This document shows positions 17,711 to 25,964 of a DNA stretch of 64,000 nucleotides, piece by piece. The notes under the pieces were generated by a model. That model saw nothing but the letters and a program-made list of their open reading frames with translations, ran no database searches and was not told the DNA's origin. The stretch is from JBBRHQ01 sp963840235. GTDB taxonomy: Bacteria > Actinomycetota > Thermoleophilia > Solirubrobacterales > 70-9. The first letter of the stretch is position 1; each line of letters starts with the position of its first letter. The position numbers and the translations under genes are program-made. Location: positions 186,001 through 250,000 of the forward strand of contig CAWIYC010000003.1 in NCBI GenBank assembly GCA_963840235.1, given 5' to 3'.

Positions 17711-19515
17711 CGGCTGATCCGGTCCGGGGCGCTGAGCGCTCCGGCCGCCTCCTGCCACCAGGATCGCTCCACCTGGTCGGCCGATTCGCGCTGGGCGCGG
17801 CGCCCGCACCAGCGCGACAGCGCCCTGCGGCTGCCGATGGCCACGACGTCGGTTCCGGTCACCGCGTGGCGGCCGTCGACGAGGGCGACGAGGGCGCCGG
17901 GGCGATCGCGCCTGCTGCGAAGCCGCGCCGAGACCTCTATTCCGTCCACCTGGCGCGGGTCGGCCGGGTCGGGGATGTCCCTCGCGGGGTGCACGGTGAA
18001 GATCTGGGGAGCTCCCCGCAGCGACAGCCTCGGAGGCGCCGCCTCCCCGATCGGCCCGTCGTGCCAGCGCTTGGTCAGGGTCTCGACCTCGTCGCGGCGC
18101 TCTCCCTGAACCAGCACGTGGAGCTCGTCCTCGGCCCTGATCTCGGTCGATCCCCGCGGCGGAATCGCCCTGCCATCGCGGACGATGACATTGACCAGCG
18201 CCTCGCGGGGCAGCTCCAGGTCCCTGACCACGTGCCCGTCTATCGCCGCCCCGGGTCGGACCCGGTGGACGACGATGTCGCCGCCGAGCTCGCGGATCCG
18301 CCCCGACTCGTGCAGTCGCCGCGGCAGGGCAGGCTCGGTGGTGGTGATCCGCAGCCGCCTCGCCAGCGGCTCGAAGCTCGCTCCCTGGATCAGGGTCGAG
18401 GTGAGCACGACGAAGAAGACGAGATCGAACAATCGCTCGCCGGCGGCAACCCCGGCGACGACCGGAAAGGTCGCGAGCCAGATCGGGGTGGCGCCGCGAA
18501 GCCCGGCCCAGCCGAGCATCAGCCGCTGGCGCATGTCGAAGGGGCTCAGCAGGGTCGCGGCCACGGCGGCCGCGGGCCGGGCGATGAGGATCAGAACCCC
18601 GGAGAGGAGCAGCCCCTCGGTTGCGAGGTTGCCGAGGTCGCCTGGGAAGACCAGCAGCCCGAGGAGGAAGAAGAGCGTGATCTGGGCGACCCATCCGAGT
18701 CCCTGATGGAAGGTCGCCGCGGTCTGGCGGCCCGGGAGGTCGCCGGTGCCGAGCGAGAGCGCCGTCAGGTACACGGCGAGCAGCCCGGAGCCGCCGAGGA
18801 TCTCGGTGAGGCCGTAGGAGATGCCCGCCACCGCGATCGAGGCCACCGGGTAGATCCCGGGAGTCGAGGCGTCGAGCTGGTGGAACGCCCGTCTCGCGGC
18901 CCAGCCCAGGCCGAGGCCGAACGCGGTCCCGATGGCGAGCTTGATCGCGAACAGCAGGACCATGTCGGCAGCCCCGAATCCTGGCTCCTGGATCCAGTCG
19001 ATGAATCCCACCACCAGCAGCAGCGCCACCGGGTCGTTCATCCCCGACTCTCCCTCGAGCGAGCGGGCGACCCGGCGCTGGAGGTTCGAGCCCCGCAGCA
19101 CGGCGAAGATCGCGGCGCTGTCGGTGGCGGCGATCGCCGAGCCGACGATCATTGCCTCGAGGGTGTCGAGGCCGATGATCCACTTCGCCGCGAGGCCGGC
19201 GATCAGCGCCGTCAGCAGGGTTCCGAGCGTGGCCAGCGAGATCGCCGTCCCCAGCACCGGGCGGATTTCTCCCCAGCCGGCGTTCAGGCCCCCCTCGAAG
19301 ATGATCAGCACCAGGGCGATCGTGCCCAGGGTGCGGGTCAGCTCAGGGTCGTTGAAGGCGATTCCGCCCACCCCCTCGGAGCCGGCGAGCATCCCCAGGC
19401 CGAGAAACAGCAGTAGGCCCGGGATGCGGACGCGGTCCGCGATCAGGGCGGCGACGATGCCGGCCGCCATCAGGACGCCGGCCAGCAGTATCAGCTCGCC
19501 GTCGTGGTGGCTCAT
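17707..19515 (-). CDS. K+(Na+)/H+ antiporter of the CPA1 family, NhaP2/CvrA type
   Basis: This 602-residue membrane protein has about 12 hydrophobic segments over residues 1-400, starting ILLAGVLMAAGIVAALIAD. It carries the CPA1 ion-site region (SAIAATDSAAIFAVL, then EGESGMNDPVALLLV, with the conserved Asp). The cytoplasmic tail has a TrkA-C/RCK_C-like domain (DGHVVRDLELPREALVNVIVRDG), as in potassium/proton antiporters of the NhaP2 group, plus a further C-terminal region of about 100 residues. It probably exports K+ or Na+ in exchange for H+. The ion specificity is inferred from the RCK_C domain. Confidence 0.85.
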   Translation of the reverse strand: MSHHDGELILLAGVLMAAGIVAALIADRVRIPGLLLFLGLGMLAGSEGVGGIAFNDPELTRTLGTIALVLIIFEGGLNAGWGEIRPVLGTAISLATLGTLLTALIAGLAAKWIIGLDTLEAMIVGSAIAATDSAAIFAVLRGSNLQRRVARSLEGESGMNDPVALLLVVGFIDWIQEPGFGAADMVLLFAIKLAIGTAFGLGLGWAARRAFHQLDASTPGIYPVASIAVAGISYGLTEILGGSGLLAVYLTALSLGTGDLPGRQTAATFHQGLGWVAQITLFFLLGLLVFPGDLGNLATEGLLLSGVLILIARPAAAVAATLLSPFDMRQRLMLGWAGLRGATPIWLATFPVVAGVAAGERLFDLVFFVVLTSTLIQGASFEPLARRLRITTTEPALPRRLHESGRIRELGGDIVVHRVRPGAAIDGHVVRDLELPREALVNVIVRDGRAIPPRGSTEIRAEDELHVLVQGERRDEVETLTKRWHDGPIGEAAPPRLSLRGAPQIFTVHPARDIPDPADPRQVDGIEVSARLRSRRDRPGALVALVDGRHAVTGTDVVAIGSRRALSRWCGRRAQRESADQVERSWWQEAAGALSAPDRISR

Positions 19516-19530
19516 CCCGTCCCCCGGCGC

Positions 19531-21159
19531 CTAGGCGCTGTCCTCGGCTGCGACCAGCTCCGCCTCCGGCTCTGCTGTGGATCCCCGGCCGGGGATGTCT
19601 TCCACCCGCACGTGCGGGTGCCGGAAGATGAAGACGAGGAGGGTGAGGAGGAGGGCGGCGGTGAGGGCGAAGCCGATCTCGATCCGGCGCGCGGTGTCGG
19701 TGATGACCGGCAACAGGTTCCAGCCGACGAAGAAGATCGCGCAGAAGATCCAGCGAATCGAGGCACGCCTCACCTGGCCCTGCGCGAGACAGGCCTGATT
19801 GATCGTCACCGCCGACAGGTAGAGACCCATGCCTGCGGTGACGAGCAGCAGTCCGACCCTCTCGTAGGTGAACTTGTCCGAGAAGGCGATCTGCATCAAC
19901 GCCGGCCCGGCGATCAGCACGGCGAGCGCTACGACGGCGGTGAAGCCGGCGATCGCCTTCAGCACCAGCCAGATCGAGCCGTGGAACTCGTCCTCGCTCG
20001 ATTCCTCGGTGCTGGTATGGAGGCTGGTGAGGTGGGGGAGGATGCTGGTCGAGACCGCCTGGAACAGCTGAAGCGGGGCCCGCGCGATCATCAGCACGTT
20101 GAAGATGAACCCGGCCGCGGCTGCCCCCTCGATCCCGCGGACGATCAGGGGCCCGGCGTTGAGGAAGGTCTGCTCGCTGAACATGATCAGCAGAACCGCC
20201 GCCGCGAACCCCGTCCCGTGGGCGAGGCTGAACTCCGGCGCCGCCTCCGGCCCGCCCCCGGGCCCTTCGGCGGAGTCGACGTCAAAGGCCGGCATCTCCC
20301 CGGAATCACCGCCCGGCATCTCCTCCGCTTCGCGCCCGCTGGAATCACTACGCGACACGTCCTCCGCTTCGCGCCCGGGCGTGTCGCGGCTGCTGGTACT
20401 TCCCGCTTCGCGTCCGCTGGAATCACTGCCCGGCACGTCCTCCGCTTCGCGTCCGGGCGTGCCGGGGTTGCGGGTGGATTGGGGTTTGCGGGCCGCTTGG
20501 CGGGCGAAGGCGAGGGGGACTACCAGGAGGCTGAGGCTGGGGGCGGCGACGATCCCGATCGAGACGGCGTCCTGGCCGCTGAGGATCCCGACCGCGACAA
20601 GAACGGCGAAGATCGTGCGGAAGAAGGACTCCGAGAGGATCAGCGCCGTGAACAGGCCGAAGCTGCGATGGCCGGCGAGGTAGCCGCGGGCGAAGTAACT
20701 GGCGGCGTAGAAGAGGACGGCGGAGAAGAAGACCCAGTAGAGCGTCTCGTTTCCCTCCAGCAGGTTGTTTTGGAGTGGTCCACGCAGCGCCAGCGCCAGC
20801 ACCGCGAAGGTCAGTGCCAGCCCGAGTTGGATCTTGGCCGCGACTCGCATCGGCTCTCCGATCGGCTCCGAACGGACCAGCCGCTCGGAGATGTGGCGCG
20901 AGAGCAGCTGGTCGATCGGGCGGTAGAGGGTCGAGACGGTGATGAAGACCGCCGACCAGAGCACCGTGATCTGCCCGTAATCGGGCTTCGACAGCACGTG
21001 CGAGGCGATCACGAAGTAGAGGTAGGTGATGACCCCGGTCAACCCGACGCCGATCGAGAGGAAGCCCGCCGTCTTGCCGTAGTCGACTGCGCCCGCGGTC
21101 GATCCGCTGCCCCCCGGGGCGTCGTCGGCCGCCCGGGCCGCTGTCCGCTCCTCGCTCAA
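19531..21159 (-). CDS. Polysaccharide/lipid flippase (MATE/MOP-superfamily, Wzx-like)
   Basis: This protein of about 542 residues has many transmembrane helices (TAGFLSIGVGLTGVITYLYF, FSAVLFYAASYFARGYL, VLLIMFSEQTFL, IAGFTAVVALAVLIAG and others), the pattern of polysaccharide-biosynthesis exporters that flip lipid-linked sugars. A hydrophilic loop at roughly residues 220-300 is enlarged by a 13-residue repeat (related to GREAEDVPGSDSS) encoded by a 39-bp tandem repeat. The longer open frame upstream is a shadow over the glycosyltransferase; the TTG at 21159, 5 bp after that gene's stop, is the likely start. The pair probably acts in cell-surface glycan assembly. Confidence 0.8.
   Translation of the reverse strand: MSEERTAARAADDAPGGSGSTAGAVDYGKTAGFLSIGVGLTGVITYLYFVIASHVLSKPDYGQITVLWSAVFITVSTLYRPIDQLLSRHISERLVRSEPIGEPMRVAAKIQLGLALTFAVLALALRGPLQNNLLEGNETLYWVFFSAVLFYAASYFARGYLAGHRSFGLFTALILSESFFRTIFAVLVAVGILSGQDAVSIGIVAAPSLSLLVVPLAFARQAARKPQSTRNPGTPGREAEDVPGSDSSGREAGSTSSRDTPGREAEDVSRSDSSGREAEEMPGGDSGEMPAFDVDSAEGPGGGPEAAPEFSLAHGTGFAAAVLLIMFSEQTFLNAGPLIVRGIEGAAAAGFIFNVLMIARAPLQLFQAVSTSILPHLTSLHTSTEESSEDEFHGSIWLVLKAIAGFTAVVALAVLIAGPALMQIAFSDKFTYERVGLLLVTAGMGLYLSAVTINQACLAQGQVRRASIRWIFCAIFFVGWNLLPVITDTARRIEIGFALTAALLLTLLVFIFRHPHVRVEDIPGRGSTAEPEAELVAAEDSA
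20312..20467. repeat. Four tandem 39-bp units (two 78-bp pairs) inside the flippase gene
   Basis: Units run 20312-20350, 20351-20389, 20390-20428 and 20429-20467. All share a CCGCTTCGCG core; units 1 and 3 also share CCGCTGGAATCACT and units 2 and 4 share GCGTCCTCCGCTTCGCG, so the true period is 78 bp. The length is a multiple of three and the frame stays open, adding about 52 residues. A partial unit (GGAATCACCG) precedes at 20302. It looks like an in-frame minisatellite. Confidence 0.85.
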
Positions 21160-21164
21160 GGCGC

Positions 21165-22211
21165 CTAGGCGCCGATCCGCTCGGTCGGCTCCGGCGCCGC
21201 CTCGACCTCGCCCGCGGGAGCCGGTGCCGCGGTGGCGCGGCCGTCGTCGTAATGGGAGGGCTCGACCCCGAGGACCAGCTCGACTCTGCGAATGCGCTCG
21301 AACACGCGCTGCGTCATCACCCGCTGCCCCGCGAGCAGGTCGCCGATGATGCCGAGCGCGAACAGCTGCACTGCGGCGATGAAGAGAACCGCGCCGAGGA
21401 TCAGCGACTGGATGTGCCCGGAGCCGTCGCCTGCGAAGATCCAGTCGATCAGGAACGGGCTCCACGCCACCAGCGCCAGCACCGCGACCACGACAGCCGA
21501 GGTGACGAACACCCGTAGGGGTTCGTAGCGGGCGTAGATGCGGGCGATCGCGAGGCCGTTGCGGCGGACGTAGCTCCCGGTCGAGTCGAACAGCCGGGAC
21601 TCCCTGGTCTTTGCGTTCGTCCCGACCTCGACCTGATCGACCGCGACCAGCATCTTTCCGGCCTGGATCAGGCTCTCGAGCGTGTAGGTGAAGTTGTCTA
21701 CGACCAGCAGCTGCAGCGCCGCCTCGCGGTTGTAGGCACGGAACCCGGAGGTCGCGTCGGAGATCTCGGTGCCCGAGAGGCGTCGTACGACCCAGCTGCC
21801 GAGCTTCTGGAGCGCCTTCTTGGCGCCGGAGAAGTGCTCGATCCGGCTCACCTGGCGGTCGCCGACCACCATGTCCGCGTCGCCGGCCAGGATCGGCGCC
21901 AGCAGCTTTGGGATGTCCTCGCCGCGATACTGGTTGTCGGCGTCGGTGTTGACGATCAGGTCGGCGCCTAGCTTGAGGCTGGCGTCGAGGCCGGCCTGGA
22001 ACGCGGCCGCCAGGCCCTTGTTGTTGGTCAAGCGGACGATGTGCTCGACCCCGTGCTTGCGGGCAGCCCCGACCGTGCGATCCGACGAGCCGTCGTCGAT
22101 CACCAGCAGCTCGACCGAGTCGATGCCAGGGATCTCCCTCGGCAGGTCGGCGATGGTCGCCGGCAGTGTCGCCTCCTCGTTGAGGCAGGGGATCTGGATG
22201 ATCAGCTTCAC
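21165..22211 (-). CDS. Family 2 glycosyltransferase (polyprenyl-phosphate sugar transferase type)
   Basis: This 348-residue enzyme starts with IIQIPCLNEEATLPATIADLP, then LLVIDDGSSDRT (nucleotide-sugar binding Asp) and VNTDADNQYRGEDIPKL (DxD-like metal site). It ends with two transmembrane helices (FVTSAVVVAVLALVAWSPFLI and LILGAVLFIAAVQLFALGII). This layout matches membrane-anchored GT2 enzymes that load sugars on polyprenyl phosphate (DPM1/GtrB-like). The GTG at 22211 gives the canonical N-terminus. The flippase follows 5 bp downstream, so the sugar is probably built and flipped by the pair. Substrate unknown. Confidence 0.85.
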   Translation of the reverse strand: MKLIIQIPCLNEEATLPATIADLPREIPGIDSVELLVIDDGSSDRTVGAARKHGVEHIVRLTNNKGLAAAFQAGLDASLKLGADLIVNTDADNQYRGEDIPKLLAPILAGDADMVVGDRQVSRIEHFSGAKKALQKLGSWVVRRLSGTEISDATSGFRAYNREAALQLLVVDNFTYTLESLIQAGKMLVAVDQVEVGTNAKTRESRLFDSTGSYVRRNGLAIARIYARYEPLRVFVTSAVVVAVLALVAWSPFLIDWIFAGDGSGHIQSLILGAVLFIAAVQLFALGIIGDLLAGQRVMTQRVFERIRRVELVLGVEPSHYDDGRATAAPAPAGEVEAAPEPTERIGA

Positions 22212-22221
22212 CGGACGATCA

Positions 22222-22227
22222 AGCGTA
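22222..22227 (-). promoter_or_regulatory. -10-like element of the glycosyltransferase gene
   Basis: On the reverse strand TACGCT lies 10 nt before the GTG start codon. The same TACGCTTGA string precedes the DUF427 gene at 29120, supporting it as a promoter element. Confidence 0.35.
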
Positions 22228-22327
22228 GCCGCGCCGCCGGGCCCCCGCGGTCAGCGGCTTGCGCGCCTCGCCGGCGCCCTGCCCCGGCCCGGCCACGATG
22301 CGGAGCAGGGGTTGGCCCCGGCCAGGG

Positions 22328-22351
22328 TACACTGGTTGACTGACCAGTCAA
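22328..22351 (+). promoter_or_regulatory. Candidate promoter and palindromic operator of the riboflavin operon
   Basis: A perfect inverted repeat, TTGACT-GACC-AGTCAA, lies at 22336-22351, 30 bp before the ribD start; one more base pair on each side almost matches. Such 16-bp palindromes are typical of dimeric regulators of the TetR type. A TACACT -10-like hexamer at 22328-22333 would put the transcription start inside the palindrome, where a bound repressor would block it. No FMN riboswitch elements are recognisable in the leader. No regulator gene is adjacent. Confidence 0.45.
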
Positions 22352-22381
22352 TCAGGCCACGTCGCATCCCCGGAAGGAATC

Positions 22382-23512
22382 GTGATCGACGCTCAAGCCG
22401 CAGACCCCCAACTCGAGCCCAGGCTCCTCCGGCGAGCACTGGAGCTAGCCGAGGCCGGCCGGGGCAGGGTCAGCCCGAACCCGATGGTCGGCGCGGTCAT
22501 CGCCGACGCCCGCGGCGAGGTCATCGGCGAGGGCCATCACGCCGAGCTCGGCGGTCTCCACGCCGAGCGCGTGGCGATCGCCGACTGCCGCAGCCGTGGC
22601 TCGGATACCGCCGGCGCGACCATGTACGTGACCCTCGAGCCCTGCGCCCATCACGGTCGCCAGCCGCCCTGCACGGAGGCAATCCTCGAGGCCGGAATCT
22701 CACGGATCGTGATCGCCTCGGACGACCCCTCAGAGAAGGCCGCCGGGCGTGGTCCCGGAGTCCTTCGCGACGGTGGGGTGGAGGTCGCCGTCGCACGCGG
22801 CGCCGAAGCGGCTGAGGCCAGGCTCCTGAACCAGGCCTTCCGCAAGCACGCCCGCTGCGGCCGCCCGCTGGTCATCCTGAAGATGGCGATCTCGCTTGAC
22901 GGACGCGTCGCCACCGCCTCCGGGGAGCCGCTATGGATCACAGGCCCCCGCAGCCGGAGACTGGTCCATCGCTGGCGTGCCGATGCCGACGCCGTCGCCG
23001 TCGGCATCGGCACGGCCCTGGCCGACGACCCGCTGCTGACCGCGCGTGAGGTGGGCGCCCGGCGACAGCCCACCCGGGTCGTGTTCGACTCGGCCGCCCG
23101 GCTGCCCCTCGGCTCGAAGCTGGTGCGGACGGTCGATGAGGCGCCGCTTGTGGTGGTTGCTTCGCCGGAGGCCCGGCGCGAGCGGGTGGACGGCCTGCGC
23201 GAGGCCGGAGCGGACGTCCTCCTCGCCGCCGGTCGCGATTCCGGCGAGCGGCTGCTGGCCGCCCTAGACGACCTTGGCCGCCGCGATGTCACCAGCGTCT
23301 TCCTCGAGGGAGGCCCGACCCTGGCGGCGGCGTTTGCGGCGGCGGGGGAGATCGACGAGACCCGCCTGTTCGTCGCCCCGGTCCTGCTCGGGGGCGGCCG
23401 TTTGGCGCCCGAGGCCGAGGGGATGGTCATCGAGGTGTCGGGCGGGGAGGGCCCGGACCCAGAGATGGTCGGCGGGGACGTGCTGATCCGGGCCCGGCTG
23501 AGGGAGTGGTAA
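22382..23512 (+). CDS. ribD: Bifunctional riboflavin deaminase/reductase RibD
   Basis: This 376-residue enzyme deaminates 2,5-diamino-6-ribosylamino-pyrimidinone phosphate and then reduces the ribose chain. The N-terminal deaminase domain shows the zinc site HAERVAIADC near residue 58 and LEPCAHHGRQPPC near 84. The reductase domain starts near ILKMAISLDGRVATASG (about 162), with GIGTALADDPLLTAR and EGGPTLAAAF. The GTG at 22382 is preceded by GGAAGG. It is the first gene of ribD-ribE-ribBA-ribH, the whole riboflavin pathway except the phosphatase. Confidence 0.95.
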   Translation: MIDAQAADPQLEPRLLRRALELAEAGRGRVSPNPMVGAVIADARGEVIGEGHHAELGGLHAERVAIADCRSRGSDTAGATMYVTLEPCAHHGRQPPCTEAILEAGISRIVIASDDPSEKAAGRGPGVLRDGGVEVAVARGAEAAEARLLNQAFRKHARCGRPLVILKMAISLDGRVATASGEPLWITGPRSRRLVHRWRADADAVAVGIGTALADDPLLTAREVGARRQPTRVVFDSAARLPLGSKLVRTVDEAPLVVVASPEARRERVDGLREAGADVLLAAGRDSGERLLAALDDLGRRDVTSVFLEGGPTLAAAFAAAGEIDETRLFVAPVLLGGGRLAPEAEGMVIEVSGGEGPDPEMVGGDVLIRARLREW

Positions 23513-23514
23513 GG

Positions 23515-24120
23515 GTGTTCTCTGGCCTGGTCGCGGATCTGGGCACGGTCGAGTCGGTCGAGGCAGGGGCCGATGGCGCTCGGTTGCGAATCGGTACCGG
23601 CCTCGCGGCAGAGATCGCCGCCGGCGACTCGGTTGCCGTCAACGGCGTCTGCCTGACCGCGGTCTCCACAGGGGAGGGCGGCTTCGACGCCGAGGCGATG
23701 AACCAGACGCTGGCCCTGACCTCGCTGGGACCGCTCGAGCCCGGTGACCGGGTCAACCTCGAGCTGGCGATTCGCCCCTCTGACAGGCTCGGCGGTCACA
23801 TCGTCCAGGGCCACGTTGACGGCACCGGCGAGGTGGTCTCGGTCACCGAAGACGGCTTCTCGCGCCGCCTTCGACTGCGCCTCGACCCGCGGCTCTGCCG
23901 CTATGTGGTGGAGCGCGGGTCGGTGACGCTGGACGGGGTCAGCCTCACAGTCGCCGCCCTTGGCGCGGACTGGCTCGAGGTGGCGCTGGTCCCCGAGACG
24001 CTGGAGCGGACGACCCTGGGGGATGCGGCCGCGGGCCGCACGATCAACGTCGAGTGCGACGTATTGGCCAAGCATGTGGAACGCCTGCTGTCACCATTGG
24101 CGGGCGATGACGAAGGGTGA
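23515..24120 (+). CDS. ribE: Riboflavin synthase alpha chain
   Basis: This 201-residue enzyme dismutates two 6,7-dimethyl-8-ribityllumazine molecules to riboflavin. It is built of two homologous lumazine-binding repeats: FSGLVADLGTVESV...NGVCLTAVST and, from about residue 97, GGHIVQGHVDGTGEV...DGVSLTV. The GTG at 23515 gives the canonical VFSGLV start and has AGGGAG at 23501-23506, 8 nt upstream; the GTG at 23506 is possible but poorer. It sits 2 bp after ribD. Confidence 0.94.
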   Translation: MFSGLVADLGTVESVEAGADGARLRIGTGLAAEIAAGDSVAVNGVCLTAVSTGEGGFDAEAMNQTLALTSLGPLEPGDRVNLELAIRPSDRLGGHIVQGHVDGTGEVVSVTEDGFSRRLRLRLDPRLCRYVVERGSVTLDGVSLTVAALGADWLEVALVPETLERTTLGDAAAGRTINVECDVLAKHVERLLSPLAGDDEG

Positions 24121-24124
24121 GCGA

Positions 24125-25477
24125 ATGACCGAGACAAAGCAGGTTCAAACCGGGGCTCCGGAGGCGGACGCCGATAGCCCGTTCTCGACGATCGAGGAGG
24201 CGATTGACGAGGTCCGCCGCGGCCGCATGGTCGTCGTCTGTGACGGCGCCGACCGCGAGAACGAGGGAGATCTGGTGATGGCGGCCCAGTTTGCGACGCC
24301 GGAGGCGGTCAACTTCATGGCCAAGGAGGCCCGGGGGCTGGTCTGCCTCGCGCTCACCCCGGAGCGCTGTGAGCGCCTCGGCCTGCGGTTGATGACGGCC
24401 AAGAACGAGGCGCCGCTCGAGACGGCGTTCACGGTCACGATCGAGGCCGCCTCCGGAGTCACCACCGGGATCAGCGCCCACGATCGCGCCCACACGATTC
24501 AGGTCGCGGTCGACCCCGACTCGGGGCCCGCGGACATCGTCGTTCCGGGCCACCTCTTCCCGCTGAAGGCGAAGGAGGGCGGCGTGCTCGAGCGCACCGG
24601 TCACACCGAGGCCAGCATCGACCTGGCGCGGCTGGCAGGGCTGAGTCCGGCAGGCCTGATCTGCGAGGTGATGAACGACGACGGCACCATGGCCCGGGTT
24701 CCGGACCTGATCCCCTACTGCCGCCGCCACGGTCTGAAGATGGTCACGGTCGCTGACCTGATCGCCTACCGGCGGCGTACCGAGAAGCTTGTCGAGCGCG
24801 TCGTCGGCACCGCCCTGCCTACTGCTTTCGGTGAATTCACCGCGGTTGGCTACCGCTCACTGGTTGACGACAAGCACCACGTGGCGATGGTCAAGGGCGA
24901 CGTCGACGGCGCCGAGGACGTCCTCGTCCGCGTCCACAGCGAGTGCCTCACGGGGGACGTCTTCCACAGCCTCCGCTGCGACTGCGGCGAGCAGTTGGAG
25001 GCGGCGCTGGCGATGATCGAGCGCGAGGGGTTCGGCGTGCTCCTCTACCTCTCCCAGGAGGGGCGGGGGATCGGGCTGCTGAACAAGCTTCGCGCCTACA
25101 AGCTCCAGGAGGAGGGCGTGGACACGGTCGAGGCGAACCTGAAGCTGGGGCTGCCGGCCGATCTGCGCGACTACGGCATCGGCGCCCAGATCCTCGGCGA
25201 CCTCGGGCTGACCAGCATCCGCATCCTCACCAACAACCCGAAGAAGATCGTCGGGTTGGAGGGCTACGGGCTCTCGGTCACCGAGCAGGTGCCGATCGAG
25301 GCCGCTCCCAATGCCCACAACGAGGGCTATCTTCGGGCCAAGCGCGACAAGCTCGGCCACTCCCTCCATCACCAGGGGCTCGCCTTCGACGAGGAGATGA
25401 TCCACGGCGAGCAGGAGCGCGACTCCGACTCGGAGCCTGAGGGCCCCGGGCGGCTGGGTGCCGGCGAGGATGGCTGA
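24125..25477 (+). CDS. ribBA: Bifunctional 3,4-dihydroxy-2-butanone-4-phosphate synthase / GTP cyclohydrolase II
   Basis: This 450-residue fusion supplies both riboflavin precursors. The N-terminal DHBP synthase part holds DGADRENEGDLVMAAQ (acidic metal site) and HTEASIDLARLAG. The GTP cyclohydrolase II part holds the zinc ligands in ECLTGDVFHSLRCDCG near residue 278, then SQEGRGIGLLNKLRAYKLQ and TNNPKKIVGLEGYGL. A non-conserved acidic tail of about 20 residues follows (EQERDSDSEPEGPG). The ATG at 24125 is behind AAGGGTGA; an in-frame ATG at 24107 would overlap ribE. The end overlaps ribH. Confidence 0.95.
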   Translation: MTETKQVQTGAPEADADSPFSTIEEAIDEVRRGRMVVVCDGADRENEGDLVMAAQFATPEAVNFMAKEARGLVCLALTPERCERLGLRLMTAKNEAPLETAFTVTIEAASGVTTGISAHDRAHTIQVAVDPDSGPADIVVPGHLFPLKAKEGGVLERTGHTEASIDLARLAGLSPAGLICEVMNDDGTMARVPDLIPYCRRHGLKMVTVADLIAYRRRTEKLVERVVGTALPTAFGEFTAVGYRSLVDDKHHVAMVKGDVDGAEDVLVRVHSECLTGDVFHSLRCDCGEQLEAALAMIEREGFGVLLYLSQEGRGIGLLNKLRAYKLQEEGVDTVEANLKLGLPADLRDYGIGAQILGDLGLTSIRILTNNPKKIVGLEGYGLSVTEQVPIEAAPNAHNEGYLRAKRDKLGHSLHHQGLAFDEEMIHGEQERDSDSEPEGPGRLGAGEDG

Positions 25478-25961
25478 ATCGCAGGCATTCCACGAATCGT
25501 TCTCGGATGCGGATCGCGAGGCCCTGGCCCGGCTCGAGTTCGCGATCGTCTGTGCCCGCTTCTACGAGGACATCGCCGACCGGCTCTGCAATGGCGCCGC
25601 CGAGGGCTTTGCTCTGGCCGGGGTGAGCGAGGCCTCGGTTCACGAGTACGGCGTTCCCGGCGCCTTCGAGCTGCCGTACGCGGCCAAGCTCTGCGCCCAG
25701 ACCGGCCGCTTCGCCGGAATTGCCTGCCTCGGGGTCGTGATCCGCGGCGAGACCGACCACTACGACTACGTCTGCGCAGAGACCGCCCGGGGGGTGCAGG
25801 AGGTGCAGCTCACCACCGGCATGCCCTGCGCCCTCGGCGTGATCACTTGCGAGACGATGGAGCAGGCCCTGGCGCGCGCCGGCGGGGACAAGCGCGACCA
25901 GGGCCGGAACGCCGCCCTGACGGTGGCGCGGATGGCGCTGATGCGCGGCGAGCTTGTCTGA
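25470..25961 (+). CDS. ribH: 6,7-dimethyl-8-ribityllumazine synthase
   Basis: This 163-residue enzyme makes lumazine from the products of RibBA and RibD. The signatures are FAIVCARFYEDIADRL near residue 28, GVPGAFELPYAAKL near 66, GVVIRGETDHYDYVCAET near 92 (catalytic His) and TGMPCALGVITC near 116. The ATG at 25470 overlaps ribBA by 8 bp; a GTG at 25458 would add four residues. It closes the operon and is convergent with a thioesterase-like gene 3 bp away. Confidence 0.94.
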   Translation: MAESQAFHESFSDADREALARLEFAIVCARFYEDIADRLCNGAAEGFALAGVSEASVHEYGVPGAFELPYAAKLCAQTGRFAGIACLGVVIRGETDHYDYVCAETARGVQEVQLTTGMPCALGVITCETMEQALARAGGDKRDQGRNAALTVARMALMRGELV

Positions 25962-25964
25962 GGG

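Noticed and set aside
20312..20467. CRISPR array
   Set aside because: The units are contiguous without unique spacers, are multiples of three and lie in an open coding frame.
19504..21168. 554-residue forward ORF
   Set aside because: Antisense to the flippase gene, which has clear membrane helices; the forward product is a charged Arg/Gly/Glu shadow.
22212..22381. FMN riboswitch before ribD
   Set aside because: The conserved AGGGxxGGTGAAA-type blocks are not recognisable; a palindrome is seen instead.
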